Shown here piece by piece: positions 33,073 through 42,360 of a stretch of 64,000 bases of DNA. Both the position numbers and the translations under genes were made by a program. Where the stretch lies: positions 2,522,501 through 2,586,500 of the forward strand of contig NZ_LR813084.1 of assembly GCF_903815225.1 (NCBI RefSeq), given 5' to 3'. The first letter of the stretch is position 1; each line of letters begins with the position of its first letter. Origin of the DNA: Delftia tsuruhatensis. Lineage in GTDB: Bacteria > Pseudomonadota > Gammaproteobacteria > Burkholderiales > Burkholderiaceae_C. The notes beneath the pieces are model-generated. The model did not search any database. It was not told the DNA's origin and saw nothing but the letters and a program-made list of their open reading frames with translations.

Positions 33073-33285
33073 TCAACGCGGCGGCTGCTGCGTGGTGCAG
33101 TGGATGCCGCCGCCCCCGGCGGCAATCGCGTCGATGTCCAACTGCACGATCTCGCGTCGGGGAAACAGCTCGCGCAGCAGGGAGCGGGCGTTGCCGTCGG
33201 CGCGTGCGTCGCCGAACTGGGGCGCGATCACGGCGCCGTTGCAGACGTGGAAGTTGATGTAGCCGGCTGCGAACTCGTCAGAGGT
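33073..33285 (-). pseudogene. C-terminal remnant of agmatine deiminase
   Basis: The minus strand encodes 'SDEFAAGYINFHVCNGAVIA', 'PQFGDARADGNARSLLRELF' and 'REIVQLDIDAIAAGGGGIHC', the last ~70 residues of a peptidyl-arginine-deiminase-family agmatine deiminase, including the catalytic Cys of GGGGIHC. Upstream of about 33285 homology stops and the sequence is unrelated, so roughly 80% of the gene is missing. It is a deletion remnant, convergent with the DUF3325 gene. Confidence 0.85.
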
Positions 33286-33317
33286 TTTGCAACATCTGGT
33301 TACTTTCTTGACCCATC

Positions 33318-33344
33318 TCAAGTCCCGGGCGGGAAGGCATCGCT
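33318..33344 (+). promoter_or_regulatory. Weak sigma-28-like promoter before the chemoreceptor
   Basis: CTCAAGTC at 33318-33325 resembles the flagellar sigma-28 -35 element, and about 11 bp later GCATCGCT (33337-33344) is a poor match to the -10 GCCGATAA. The region 33286-33483 contains nothing else I recognise. Confidence 0.25.
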
Positions 33345-33483
33345 AGGCTTCAGCCCTCGAATCACCGGGCCTTGAGACCGGTCAGGACGGCCCTGTCCGC
33401 AAGCCTGTCCTGGGGCGCTGCCCGGCGCCATTCCGCCCTACGCACACAACAGCGGCGCACAAAGCCGTACAGGAGAGGCATCC

Positions 33484-35634
33484 ATGCACATCGGTCAACG
33501 TTTCTGGCGCCGCCAGGGATTGGGTACGAAGCTGTCGCTCACCAATTTCGTCTGGGTCGCCTCCATCCTGGCCCTGCTGGTGTGGGGCATTGCCTGGGAT
33601 GTGAGCAAGTCCCTCCAGGCCAGGATGCACAACGAGATGCAGCAAGGCATCCTGACGCTGCACAACTTCATCGAATCCAATGACAAGGAGCTGCGCCAGC
33701 GCACCCAGTTCCTGGCCGACAGCCTGGCCCGGGAGCTGGCGGGCGCGCTCAGCCTGGAGCGCAGCGGCGGCGAGCCCCGGCTGAGCCTGGACGGCGAGCC
33801 GCTCGATGGCGGCAGCACGCGCATCCAGGCCTTCACGCGCCGCACCGGTGCCGCCGCCACCGTGTTCGCGGCCCAGGGGCAGGGCGACTTCGTGCGCATC
33901 GCCACCACGCTGAAGAACGAGAAGGGCGAGGCCGTGCTGGGCAGCCGGCTGGACCGTGCCCACCCGGCCTATGCCGCCATCCAGGCCGGGCAGAGCTACA
34001 TGGGCCTGGCCAACCTGTTCGGCCGCCAGTACATGACCCACTATCGCCCGCTCAAGGACGCCTCGGGCGCCACCGTGGGCATCGCCTTCGTCGGTCAGGA
34101 CTTCTCGCAACTGCTGGAGCATTTCAAGGACTCCATCCGCGCGCTCAAGGTGGGCCGGACCGGCTACTACTTCGTGCTCAATGCCGAAGACGGTGCCCAG
34201 CGCGGGCAACTGGTGGTGCACCCCGCCCTGGAAGGGAGGAACATCAGCGAGTCCCGGGACGGCGACGGCCGCTTCTTCATTCGCGACATGCTCGATCGCA
34301 AGGAGGGCACCATCGCCTACCCCTGGACCAATCCGGGCGAGGCCCGGGCCCGCGACAAGCTGGTCGTCTTCAGCCAGTACGCGCCGTGGAACTGGGTCAT
34401 CGCCACCAGCGCCTACGTGGATGAATTCGTCTCCGAGACCCGCAGCCTGATCCTGCAGTTCGCCCTCATGGGCCTGGGCGCCGTACTGCTGCTGTCGGCC
34501 GCGTGGTTCTGGCTCATCCGCCGCATGATCGTGCGCCCCTTGAAGCAGGCCAGCGGCATGGCCTACGCCATCGCCGAGGGTGACCTGACCGTGCGCATCC
34601 ACAGCAACCGTCAGGACGAGATCGGCCACCTGCTGGAGGCCATGAACACCACCAGCACCGGCCTGACCCGCGTGGTCGGCACCGTGCACGAGCAGGCCCA
34701 CAGCGTGGCCCTGGCCAGCGCGGAGATCGCCCAGGGCAACCAGGACCTGGCCGCCCGTACCGAAAGCGAAGCCAGCGCGCTGGAGCAGACTGCCGCCGCC
34801 ATGGAGGAGCTGGGCTCCACCGTGGCCCACAACGCCGACCACGCGCAATCGGCCGACCGCATCACGCGCGAGGCCCAGCGCGTCGTCACCGAAGGCGGGC
34901 AGGCCGTGCGCAAGGTCGTGCAGACCATGCAGGGAATAGACGCCAGCAGCAAGAAGATCGCCGACATCATCGGTGTCATCGACGGCATTGCCTTCCAGAC
35001 CAACATCCTGGCGCTGAACGCCGCCGTGGAAGCGGCGCGTGCCGGCGAGCATGGCCGCGGCTTTGCCGTGGTCGCCGAGGAAGTGCGCGCCCTGGCGGGC
35101 CGCAGCGCCGAGGCCGCCAAGGAGATCAAGCAGCTCATCGGCCACAGCGTCGCCGAAATCCACACCGGCAACCAGGAGGCCGCCTACGCCGGAGAAACCA
35201 TGGAGCAGGCCATGGCGGAAATCCGCAAGGTCACCCAGCTGATATCGGACATCAGCCATGCCAGCGGCGAGCAGAACAACGGCGTGGCCCAGGTGGCCGA
35301 GGCCATCACCCACATCGACCAGACCACGCAGAAGAATGCGGCCCTGGTCGAGGAAATGGCCGGCGCCGCCGAAGGCCTGCGTCACCAGTCCGAACACCTG
35401 GTGCGCGCGGTCTCCATCTTCCGGCTGCCGGGTGGCGGCAATGCCCCGCAGCAGAGCCCCGTCCCCAGCGCCATGGCTGCCAGCGCGGCAGTGCCACGCG
35501 CTCCATCCCTGGCGCCAGGACGCCTTCCATCCACGACGGCCGAACCGACAGCCCGTGCCGCTCCAGCAAAAACGGCTGCCGCCCAGCCTGTCGCCACGGC
35601 GACCACGGCCGATGACGAATGGGCCGACTTCTGA
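33484..35634 (+). CDS. Methyl-accepting chemotaxis protein
   Basis: 716 residues. TM1 at about 18-38, a large periplasmic Cache-type ligand domain (about 40-320), TM2 at about 322-346, HAMP (to about 400), and a cytoplasmic signalling domain with the conserved hairpin 'IDGIAFQTNILALNAAVEAA' and 'EHGRGFAVVAEEVRALAGRS'. A Pro/Ala-rich tail ends in EWADF, which fits the x-aromatic-x-x-aromatic tether for CheR/CheB. ATG 33484 follows AGGAGAGGC. The ligand is unknown. It lies beside the agmatine deiminase remnant and has no chemotaxis neighbours. Confidence 0.94.
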   Translation: MHIGQRFWRRQGLGTKLSLTNFVWVASILALLVWGIAWDVSKSLQARMHNEMQQGILTLHNFIESNDKELRQRTQFLADSLARELAGALSLERSGGEPRLSLDGEPLDGGSTRIQAFTRRTGAAATVFAAQGQGDFVRIATTLKNEKGEAVLGSRLDRAHPAYAAIQAGQSYMGLANLFGRQYMTHYRPLKDASGATVGIAFVGQDFSQLLEHFKDSIRALKVGRTGYYFVLNAEDGAQRGQLVVHPALEGRNISESRDGDGRFFIRDMLDRKEGTIAYPWTNPGEARARDKLVVFSQYAPWNWVIATSAYVDEFVSETRSLILQFALMGLGAVLLLSAAWFWLIRRMIVRPLKQASGMAYAIAEGDLTVRIHSNRQDEIGHLLEAMNTTSTGLTRVVGTVHEQAHSVALASAEIAQGNQDLAARTESEASALEQTAAAMEELGSTVAHNADHAQSADRITREAQRVVTEGGQAVRKVVQTMQGIDASSKKIADIIGVIDGIAFQTNILALNAAVEAARAGEHGRGFAVVAEEVRALAGRSAEAAKEIKQLIGHSVAEIHTGNQEAAYAGETMEQAMAEIRKVTQLISDISHASGEQNNGVAQVAEAITHIDQTTQKNAALVEEMAGAAEGLRHQSEHLVRAVSIFRLPGGGNAPQQSPVPSAMAASAAVPRAPSLAPGRLPSTTAEPTARAAPAKTAAAQPVATATTADDEWADF

Positions 35635-35760
35635 GTGCAGCGCACGCTGAAGGTGCCGAGGGCCCGGAGCAGTGCAGGGCGCCCCCGGCCCGCGTCAGTC
35701 GTGCCGCGCCATCAGGCCATGGGGGCGGCGCTCGTGGCGATGCCGCTGGCGCCTGAGGTT

Positions 35761-37437
35761 CTACCGGCCGCTTTTCTCCATCAACGCGAGCAGGGCCCCA
35801 TCGACCTCGTCCGGCGCCTGGGCTTGTCGATGGCGAAGGCGTTCGAGGACCGTGCCGGTGGCAGGGTGGTTTGCCCAGGCTTCACGAGTCCAATCGCCGC
35901 GCAAATGAATGTCCCAGTAGTTCTCCCCCTTCGCGGTGTCCATCAGCTCGCCCTTGGCATGCGGGGTCGCTCCCCGGCTCAGCAGCAGCTTGACCAGTGG
36001 CAGGCAGATCGAGCGCATCTCGGTGCCGCGACCGCACAGCAGCAGCGCAACGGCACCGAGTAGCGGGCCGCGCCAGCGGAGGCGCGTGTAGCGGTAGTCG
36101 GCATCCCTGCCACTGCCCGTCAGCTTGTTCACGCAAAGACACACGGTCATGTTGGCGTCCAGACCCTGGGCGAGCAGCCCGGCCATGAAATCCACGACCA
36201 ACCCGCCATCACGGGCCAGGATGAATGGCCGGTCGTTGCGCAGCGGGAAGTCGACCATGGGGGCCAGCTCCTCGGGGTCGAAGAGAACCGTCAGCACCTC
36301 GCGCTGGAAGGCATCGGGTGCCATCCAGAACTCGGCGCTTGCGCCGCTTGCGAGCAGTTCGTTGGCCAGGGTCAGTGGCCGGCACCCCATCATCGGGTGG
36401 CGCAGCAAGCTGCGCAGAAGGGTGTAGGGGCGGTCGTCCCACAGTGGGGTGTCCAGGTTCACTCCTGCGGCGACCAAATCGGCAATGGTGCCGGCGTCGC
36501 GACCCTGCCAGTACATGCGCTCCAGTCGGCGTTGATCACTCATGGTGGGGGGCGCAACGGAGCGCGCCCCCAGGGTCTCGAGCACGGCCAGCACATCCGG
36601 CCGGTCCTCGAAGAAATCCACGCTGTTGAACAGCAGGCTGCCTCGTACCTGGTCCGGGTGCAGGGCCCAGCGGATCTGCGCGTTCACGTCCACGCCCTCG
36701 CGCGAGGCCAGCATGGCCAGCAGCGCGGGGTGCTCGCAGAGCACGCGCAGCAGAGGTTCTGAACGCCACAGCGCTGCGGGATCGGCCTGGGGCGACGCAA
36801 TGAGCGCACGCAACAGTGCTGGCGTCTTCCCGCCGCCGTGGCTCTGGATCACTTCGGCCACTTCGTCGATCCAGGCAAGGCAGGCGACCAGGTCCGCTCC
36901 CGCATCCAGCAGGGCCGATACGGCCTTGCCCAGCCGGGCCTTGGCTGCATGTACCAGCAGTGGCAGGCCATCGACAACGGCGTTGTGCGGTGCGCCGCCA
37001 TGGATGGCCTTGGCGAAGGCGGCTTCCTTGCCCTCCAGCAACAGTTCGAGCAGCCGCTCATCCTCGGTCAGCGTTGGCGCCGGGAAGGCCTTGGCTGCAA
37101 TCTTCTTGCCCGCCTGGTAGTGCAGTGTCCGCGTTTCGGCCACCTGCCCGTACCAGATGCGCACCCGGATGCTGGTTGCGCCGGCATCGTGCAAGGCCTG
37201 AATATGGGTCCGTTCGAGTTCGTCGCCAGAGGAGCTGTCGAGCACGAATCGCAAGGTCTCGCCGCGCAGCGACGCACTGGCCACAAAGGGCTCCTCCCAG
37301 CCGTCGAAGCAATCTTGCAGCGGCGCGGGCCATTGGTCGGCGTAGCGGCCGACGGCGGCCGCCAGGTGACCGTGCAGCACGGAAAGCTTGAGGGAGTCGG
37401 CGCCGACGCAGGTGAAAGTCAGGATGTTGGAAGACAT
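35761..37437 (-). CDS. Large ankyrin-like repeat protein of unknown function
   Basis: 558 residues without signal peptide or membrane helix. Residues 1-120 look beta-rich and unlike known domains. From about 125 on, repeats of ankyrin character appear ('PLLVHAAKARLGKAVSALLD', 'LRVLCEHPALLAMLASREGV', 'LPLVKLLLSRGATPHAKGEL'), irregular and widely spaced. It is divergent from a HEAT-repeat protein across 409 bp, and codon use is less GC-biased than in the flanks. Such solenoid proteins often serve protein-protein interaction, including immunity to toxins, but I cannot assign a role. Start at ATG 37437 has no clear ribosome site. Confidence 0.7.
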   Translation of the reverse strand: MSSNILTFTCVGADSLKLSVLHGHLAAAVGRYADQWPAPLQDCFDGWEEPFVASASLRGETLRFVLDSSSGDELERTHIQALHDAGATSIRVRIWYGQVAETRTLHYQAGKKIAAKAFPAPTLTEDERLLELLLEGKEAAFAKAIHGGAPHNAVVDGLPLLVHAAKARLGKAVSALLDAGADLVACLAWIDEVAEVIQSHGGGKTPALLRALIASPQADPAALWRSEPLLRVLCEHPALLAMLASREGVDVNAQIRWALHPDQVRGSLLFNSVDFFEDRPDVLAVLETLGARSVAPPTMSDQRRLERMYWQGRDAGTIADLVAAGVNLDTPLWDDRPYTLLRSLLRHPMMGCRPLTLANELLASGASAEFWMAPDAFQREVLTVLFDPEELAPMVDFPLRNDRPFILARDGGLVVDFMAGLLAQGLDANMTVCLCVNKLTGSGRDADYRYTRLRWRGPLLGAVALLLCGRGTEMRSICLPLVKLLLSRGATPHAKGELMDTAKGENYWDIHLRGDWTREAWANHPATGTVLERLRHRQAQAPDEVDGALLALMEKSGR

Positions 37438-37846
37438 TGGGTTGTTGCCGAAAGATCAGGAGTGCCATTTTGTAGAGGCTCTTTGCCCGTGAGCTTGACA
37501 GGTTGTCCATCGGCTCGAAACTGTTTTCGTGTTGGGTGGCCCCGCTCGGATGGTTTCAACCATGTGGTGCGGCAAAGTCTTTGTTCCCGGAGATGCCACG
37601 GAAAGCGCAGAGGCTGCGAACTGCGACCTCCGGCATGCGAGGTTCGTGCCGACCATGTTCAAAAGCACGCCGCACCGGCTTGCATGCCGGAGAAGCGGAT
37701 GATCGACCGGTGGACGACTTGTCCAGTTGCGGCCCTGAGTACGGCATCTATGATGCAAGGCGCGCCAGACCCGCCTGTGTTTGGGGTTGCCGTTGCCCTG
37801 AGGGGAGTCTTCCTGGGCCAGCAGAACCTGGGCCCTTCCAGTACTT
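37438..37846. other. Non-coding gap between the two solenoid protein genes
   Basis: 409 bp with reduced GC. Open frames on both strands exist but have the composition of noise and no recognisable domain. It must hold the promoters of the two divergent genes. I see no clear palindrome, tRNA or repeat. Confidence 0.5.
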
Positions 37847-39823
37847 ATGAATGAAAATCCAAGCCAGGCTCTTGCAGACCAGCTGCAGGGTTCCTCAAAA
37901 AAAGTCGATGTGTTTCTGGCGCTGCAAGCGCTTTCCTGCGGCGACCCCGCAGTGGCTTTCGCGGCCATCACGACATTCATACGGTCCGCGCCGGCAAATC
38001 AGCTGCCCCTGGCCCGCAATGCACTGCTGGTGTTGGCGGATCGTGCACCCTCGCTCTTGGTGGACGCCACGCTGGACGAGGATGCCAAGGTGGCTGATGC
38101 GGCCAGGCAGGCCTTGCTGATCCGCCCCTCCAATGAGGCGCTGCCCCTGTACCTGCGCATGGCCAAGTCCAAGAGCGTCGACGAAGCCTGCTCGGGTTTC
38201 ATGTACCTGGGTCGTATCTCTTCGCCGCAGGCGCGGGCGCCTTTGTTCAAGGCCTTGGGCCACCGCAGCGCAACGGTGCGCGAGTATGCGGCGACATCCA
38301 TCCTCAGCCTCGCCGACGAACACTGGATCGCCGACCTGCTGGAGGCCATCCGCAGGCTGCGGCGTGAAGAGGCCGACAAAAAGAAAGACTTTGGCGAGGT
38401 GATCAACACGCTGTGCAGCGCGGTGATCCATAGATCCGCACACTCCACTCTGGACCTGCTGATGGAAGGGCTCGGCGATGCGGACGCGAGAGTCCGCAGG
38501 ACCTGCATCAGCGCACTGGGGCGCCTGGGTGACGCCGCGGCGGTGGTCCCGCTGATCGAGACATTTGAACACCCGCGCCGCGGGATGCCGCTGGAGCTGA
38601 GGACCGAACTGGTCAAGGTGCTTGGCGAGTTGGGCGACGCGCGTGCGATCGCGCCACTGCTGCGGGCCGGAGTGACCGTTGCGGCACCAGCGCTGGGCCT
38701 GCTGAAGGCGCAGGACGCCGTGCCTGCGCTGATGGTCGCGCTGGAGCAGGCAAGGACACCGCGCGATGCCGACGAATTGGCCGAGGTGCTGGCCCGGCTG
38801 GAAGGGCCTGGCGAGTCGCAGTGGCCTCGTGCAGGGCTGCGTTCAACCTCGCAGCCGGTGCTGCGCGCCGCCGCGCTGCAGCTGTCGCGCACGGCGCCTG
38901 AGGAGGCGGCACGGCATCTGCGCGCCATGCTGCCCCAGCTCTCCAGCGGCGAGGCCGTGAGCGTGGCCGAAGCGCTGGCCTTGATGGGCTGCGCGGAGGG
39001 TTTCGAAGGCTTCGCGCGGGCATTGGCGGACGACCCTCACCACTGGAATGCCTGTGCCGTGGCGTACGCCTGCAGAAATCTTCGAGGACCGCAGGTGCAG
39101 GCCCTGCTCTTGGGGCTGATGCCCGGTATCCGCACCGAGTACGTCCACCACGTCTGCAAAGCCCTGGCCGCGCAAGGAGCCGATGTATTGCCCGCGCTGA
39201 TCGGTGCCGCGCAGGACGCTGGCGACAGCTTGCGATACCGCTACGTGATGGCGCTCGCAGAGTTCCGCGACCCCCGAGGGGCCGGGCTGCTGGCGTCCCT
39301 GATGGTCCGCCGCAACCCATTGCGTGACGGCGCCATACTGTCGCTGTCAGCCACGCCCAGCGCCGAGGCCAGCGCAGCGCTGGCTGCTGCACTACTGCAA
39401 GCCGAATCGCCGGCTGATGCCCGGCTGATCACCGAAACGATGGCGAGAGCAGCCACGCGCGAGGCAATTCCCTACTTGATACAGGCGCTGGAGGCCGACG
39501 TCGCCATCGAAGAGATATTGGAGGCCTTGGGACGTCTGGGTGATCGATCGGCCGTGCCTGCGCTGGTCGATCAACTGAGCAGCCCCAACGCGCACCGGCG
39601 CAAGGGGGCGGCCATGGCGCTGGAGCAGATCGCAGACCCTGCGGCAGGGGCACCGCTTGTCAGCCTGCTGCTGAAAGAGTTTCACCTGGAGGTGGCGCAG
39701 GCCGCAATGCAAGCCTGGCTGGCCATTGGCGCGCAAGATGATGGCACCCTCGATGGGCTGGGCGTGCCGGGCACGCGCGCATTCCTGTTGGCCAGTGCCA
39801 GACAGTTCCACAAGGAATGCTGA
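37847..39823 (+). CDS. HEAT-repeat (PBS-lyase-type) protein of unknown function
   Basis: 658 residues consisting almost wholly of short alpha-helical repeats. Examples are 'GDADARVRRTCISALGRLGD', 'LRTELVKVLGELGDARAIAP', 'YRYVMALAEFRDPRGAGLLA' and 'EILEALGRLGDRSAVPALVD'. No catalytic domain, signal or membrane helix is visible. It is probably a cytoplasmic scaffold or regulator. The divergent ankyrin-like gene is the only obvious partner, and both could form one functional unit. Start ATG 37847. Confidence 0.75.
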   Translation: MNENPSQALADQLQGSSKKVDVFLALQALSCGDPAVAFAAITTFIRSAPANQLPLARNALLVLADRAPSLLVDATLDEDAKVADAARQALLIRPSNEALPLYLRMAKSKSVDEACSGFMYLGRISSPQARAPLFKALGHRSATVREYAATSILSLADEHWIADLLEAIRRLRREEADKKKDFGEVINTLCSAVIHRSAHSTLDLLMEGLGDADARVRRTCISALGRLGDAAAVVPLIETFEHPRRGMPLELRTELVKVLGELGDARAIAPLLRAGVTVAAPALGLLKAQDAVPALMVALEQARTPRDADELAEVLARLEGPGESQWPRAGLRSTSQPVLRAAALQLSRTAPEEAARHLRAMLPQLSSGEAVSVAEALALMGCAEGFEGFARALADDPHHWNACAVAYACRNLRGPQVQALLLGLMPGIRTEYVHHVCKALAAQGADVLPALIGAAQDAGDSLRYRYVMALAEFRDPRGAGLLASLMVRRNPLRDGAILSLSATPSAEASAALAAALLQAESPADARLITETMARAATREAIPYLIQALEADVAIEEILEALGRLGDRSAVPALVDQLSSPNAHRRKGAAMALEQIADPAAGAPLVSLLLKEFHLEVAQAAMQAWLAIGAQDDGTLDGLGVPGTRAFLLASARQFHKEC

Positions 39824-40153
39824 CACGTACATGCTTGGCGATGCCGGTGCAGTGCCGGAGTGACCGTTGCGACCGATACGGGCGATTGCATGCTCGCGGT
39901 CACGGCGCACCGGTTCGACGGACCAATTTCACGCAGCTCGGCTGGCTTGTGTCGACCCGAAGCGGTCGCTTGGAGCGGTGAGTTCCCCTTCCGTGCGCGG
40001 GCTGCTGCGCAGCCAGGAGCGGGACGTTCAATCAACGGTGCGGCATTGCGCGGCCGATGGAGCGTCCTGGATCAACGCAAACCTTGTTTCGGGCCCCTTT
40101 CCCGGCTTTCGCGGGCACGTAAAAGTGCATACACGCTCTAGAGGCACAGGTGT
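39824..40153. other. Intergenic sequence without gene, 330 bp
   Basis: Between the HEAT-repeat gene and the PanE-like gene, which are convergent. GC lower than in the core genes; several short frames are open but none has a ribosome site or recognisable motif. It may be a remnant or a dispersed intergenic repeat. No strong terminator hairpin is visible. Confidence 0.4.
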
Positions 40154-41050
40154 TCAGCCCGGACCGTCGCTCGCGGCAGCGAGAAGCGGCACCAGGACAT
40201 CACCAATCGGGGTCGGCACTCCGCGTTCACGGCCGCGGCGCGCGATGACACCGTTGCGGATATCCCATTCCAGTGGCCGTCCTGCTTCGCGATCCGCCAG
40301 AATGGACGTGCCCAGATCAGCCGGGGAAGACCGGAACTTGTCGAGGATCGCCTGCGGAACCTCATCGCCCAGTACAGCACCTTCGGCCCGTGCCACGGCC
40401 AGGCACTCCCGCAGATAGTCCAGAGTGAGTCTGGAAATATCGGGCCGGCCGAACATGCCTGAGCGGCGGTGGGTGAGTGCCATGAGCCCGGCCGCCGCGT
40501 TCTGCAGCAGCTTTTGCCAAGCCAGGGATTTGAAATCTGAAACCAGCTCCACCGCGCATCGGCTACCTTGCAGTGCCTGCGCGACCACGAGCGCTGCGGC
40601 CTCGTCAGGCAGGCTGATCCGGGCGTTGCTGTGCAGGAGCACCGAACCATCGGATCGGGCCTGCGCAGGAAACCATACGACGGCCGCAACGACTTGCCCC
40701 TGCGGGCACAGGGGGGTGACATCCTCCAGTTGCTCGACCCCGTTTTGCAGCACGCACACCACGGTCTGCGGACCGCTCAATGCCGCCAGCCATGGCGCGG
40801 CCGCTGCGGTTTGAGTCGCCTTGACCGCGAGAAAAACGAGGTCCGCCGGTCCTTGAATCCGTGCGGGATCCGTTCTGACCGGGCCGGGAACAACGATGCG
40901 CAGACCGCCTGCGTGCAGCGTAAGGCTGTCGCGCGGCGTACGTCCGCACAGCCACGGCGTACGACCGACTTCGTGCAGTGCCGCTGCCACCGTGGTTCCT
41001 ATCGCCCCGGGCCCCAGGACTGCGATGCGTGCAGGGGTTGGTTGATTCAC
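40154..41050 (-). CDS. PanE/ApbA-like ketopantoate reductase family protein
   Basis: 298 residues. N-terminal NADP-binding Rossmann fold with 'ARIAVLGPGAIGTTVAAALH', then 'ADLVFLAVKATQT' and the C-terminal helical domain with the active-site Lys in 'FKSLAWQKLLQNAA'. The Asn-rich 'NCxINPLTA' segment of true PanE is replaced by 'NAAAGLMALTHR', so it may act on another 2-oxoacid. The start is GTG at 41050 (VNQPTPARIA) with AAGGA about 11 nt upstream. It follows the SDR gene on the same strand (157-bp gap). Confidence 0.82.
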   Translation of the reverse strand: MNQPTPARIAVLGPGAIGTTVAAALHEVGRTPWLCGRTPRDSLTLHAGGLRIVVPGPVRTDPARIQGPADLVFLAVKATQTAAAAPWLAALSGPQTVVCVLQNGVEQLEDVTPLCPQGQVVAAVVWFPAQARSDGSVLLHSNARISLPDEAAALVVAQALQGSRCAVELVSDFKSLAWQKLLQNAAAGLMALTHRRSGMFGRPDISRLTLDYLRECLAVARAEGAVLGDEVPQAILDKFRSSPADLGTSILADREAGRPLEWDIRNGVIARRGRERGVPTPIGDVLVPLLAAASDGPG

Positions 41051-41207
41051 TGAAGCGTATTCCTTGACCTTGGTGCGCGGTGCCCGCCCGGGTGCCACCG
41101 AAAGTGATGATTATGAAGGGGTGGAGGCGGGGCAGGCGCTTCCTTCGTACCGGGCCGAGCGCGGGATTGCCGATGATGCCGCAGTGCTCCCCGCGGCGCA
41201 GGACAAC

Positions 41208-42287
41208 TCAACGGGCCTTGCTCTTTGGAATGAAATGTGCGTTGACGTAGATTGCAGTGTTGATCAACGACTGACGTATATCCGGCTTCGAGATTCCGTG
41301 CCTTGCGGCGAATTGTTCGACCGCCGATGTGTCGAAGCGAGTCGTCTGGATGAAATCCAGGGCTTCGGCATCCGTATTCAAGAAACGCGCGACGGCAGGA
41401 ATGCCGAGCAGCCATTTCAGCAACCGGAGCGAAATATGGTGCTTTGGAGGATTCAAGCCAAGAGGTTGTGCCACCTGCGCCAGAAGTTCTCGCAAATCGG
41501 GACTCTGGTCATCCAGCGCCAGGAGTTCCTGCCCCACCATGCAAGGATCAAAAGCGCAAGCCGCCACCAACTCGACCAGATAATCCACGGTGACCAGAGG
41601 CAACCAGTGCTTGGAGGAACCGGGGACTGCAGCCAGCTTTCCCTGCACCAGATTGCGTATCAGATCCACCAGCGGCTGGCCGTCCAGGATGCGTCCCGTG
41701 CGGCTATGGCCGCAAACGGTGGCGGGGTGTACGACGGTCAATTTCCCGCCCCTGGCAGCCATGACCTCCAGGGTCGCAAAATGCGCCTCCAGCTTGCTGC
41801 CCTCGTAGGCGCCGACATTCCTGTAGACGGCTGGCCAATTCGTCCGTTCCGGGCGGCCTGGATCTATTCCGATGCGTTGCAGGTGTTCATGGTTTTTCAG
41901 CATGTAGCCACCGGTCATCACCAATCGGCTGTCTTGCTCGGCGGCCAGCAGCGCCACGCGCCTTGCCCCTTCTACATTGACTGCCCGAGAATGCTCCATC
42001 GAAAGCCCCCAGGCGAAGTGGGCGCCCAGGTGGAACACAGCCTCGGCTTGCCGTACGACTTCCCGGCCAGCAAGACCCAGGCCGAGGTCCTCCTGCTCCA
42101 GATCGCCCGCCACGGCAAAGACACGGGCGGCGACGCCTCCCAGATCGCTGACTTGCCTGCGCAGTTCAGCCAGTCGCTCCGGGCGACGCATCAGCACTCG
42201 AATGGTGTGACCTTGTGCACTCAGGCAGGACACCAGATATTGGCCGATGAAGCCGGTTCCTCCCGTAACAAAACACTCCACGCTCAT
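41208..42287 (-). CDS. NAD(P)-dependent extended SDR / epimerase-like oxidoreductase
   Basis: 359 residues. Glycine-rich cofactor motif TGGTGFIG at residues 8-15 ('MSVECFVTGGTGFIGQYLVS'), with 'AEAVFHLGAHFAWG' and the catalytic-type 'YEGSKLEAH' (Tyr-x-x-x-Lys). The C-terminal half is the variable substrate domain. It is divergent from a MerR regulator, and its promoter contains the classic MerR dyad in a 20-bp spacer, so it is the likely target, probably induced by a reactive aldehyde or electrophile. Confidence 0.86.
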   Translation of the reverse strand: MSVECFVTGGTGFIGQYLVSCLSAQGHTIRVLMRRPERLAELRRQVSDLGGVAARVFAVAGDLEQEDLGLGLAGREVVRQAEAVFHLGAHFAWGLSMEHSRAVNVEGARRVALLAAEQDSRLVMTGGYMLKNHEHLQRIGIDPGRPERTNWPAVYRNVGAYEGSKLEAHFATLEVMAARGGKLTVVHPATVCGHSRTGRILDGQPLVDLIRNLVQGKLAAVPGSSKHWLPLVTVDYLVELVAACAFDPCMVGQELLALDDQSPDLRELLAQVAQPLGLNPPKHHISLRLLKWLLGIPAVARFLNTDAEALDFIQTTRFDTSAVEQFAARHGISKPDIRQSLINTAIYVNAHFIPKSKAR

Positions 42288-42318
42288 TTTTTTTGTCCCT
42301 TGGCACGATGAAGAGCCA

Positions 42319-42350
42319 AGTGTAGACTGTAGACCTAACTCTACAGTCAA
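42319..42350 (-). promoter_or_regulatory. MerR-type promoter of the SDR gene
   Basis: On the minus strand, -35 TTGACT (42350-42345) and -10 TACACT (42324-42319) are 20 bp apart, too long for normal sigma-70. Between them lies a perfect dyad CTGTAGA-N6-TCTACAG (42327-42346, slightly overlapping the -35). Overlong spacers with a central dyad are the hallmark of MerR-activated promoters. Confidence 0.85.
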
Positions 42351-42360
42351 GCGGTTTTTC

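Noticed and set aside
37456-37980. 174-codon minus-strand frame between the solenoid genes
   Set aside because: Overlaps the HEAT-repeat start, has no ribosome site and no recognisable motif; composition is noise-like.
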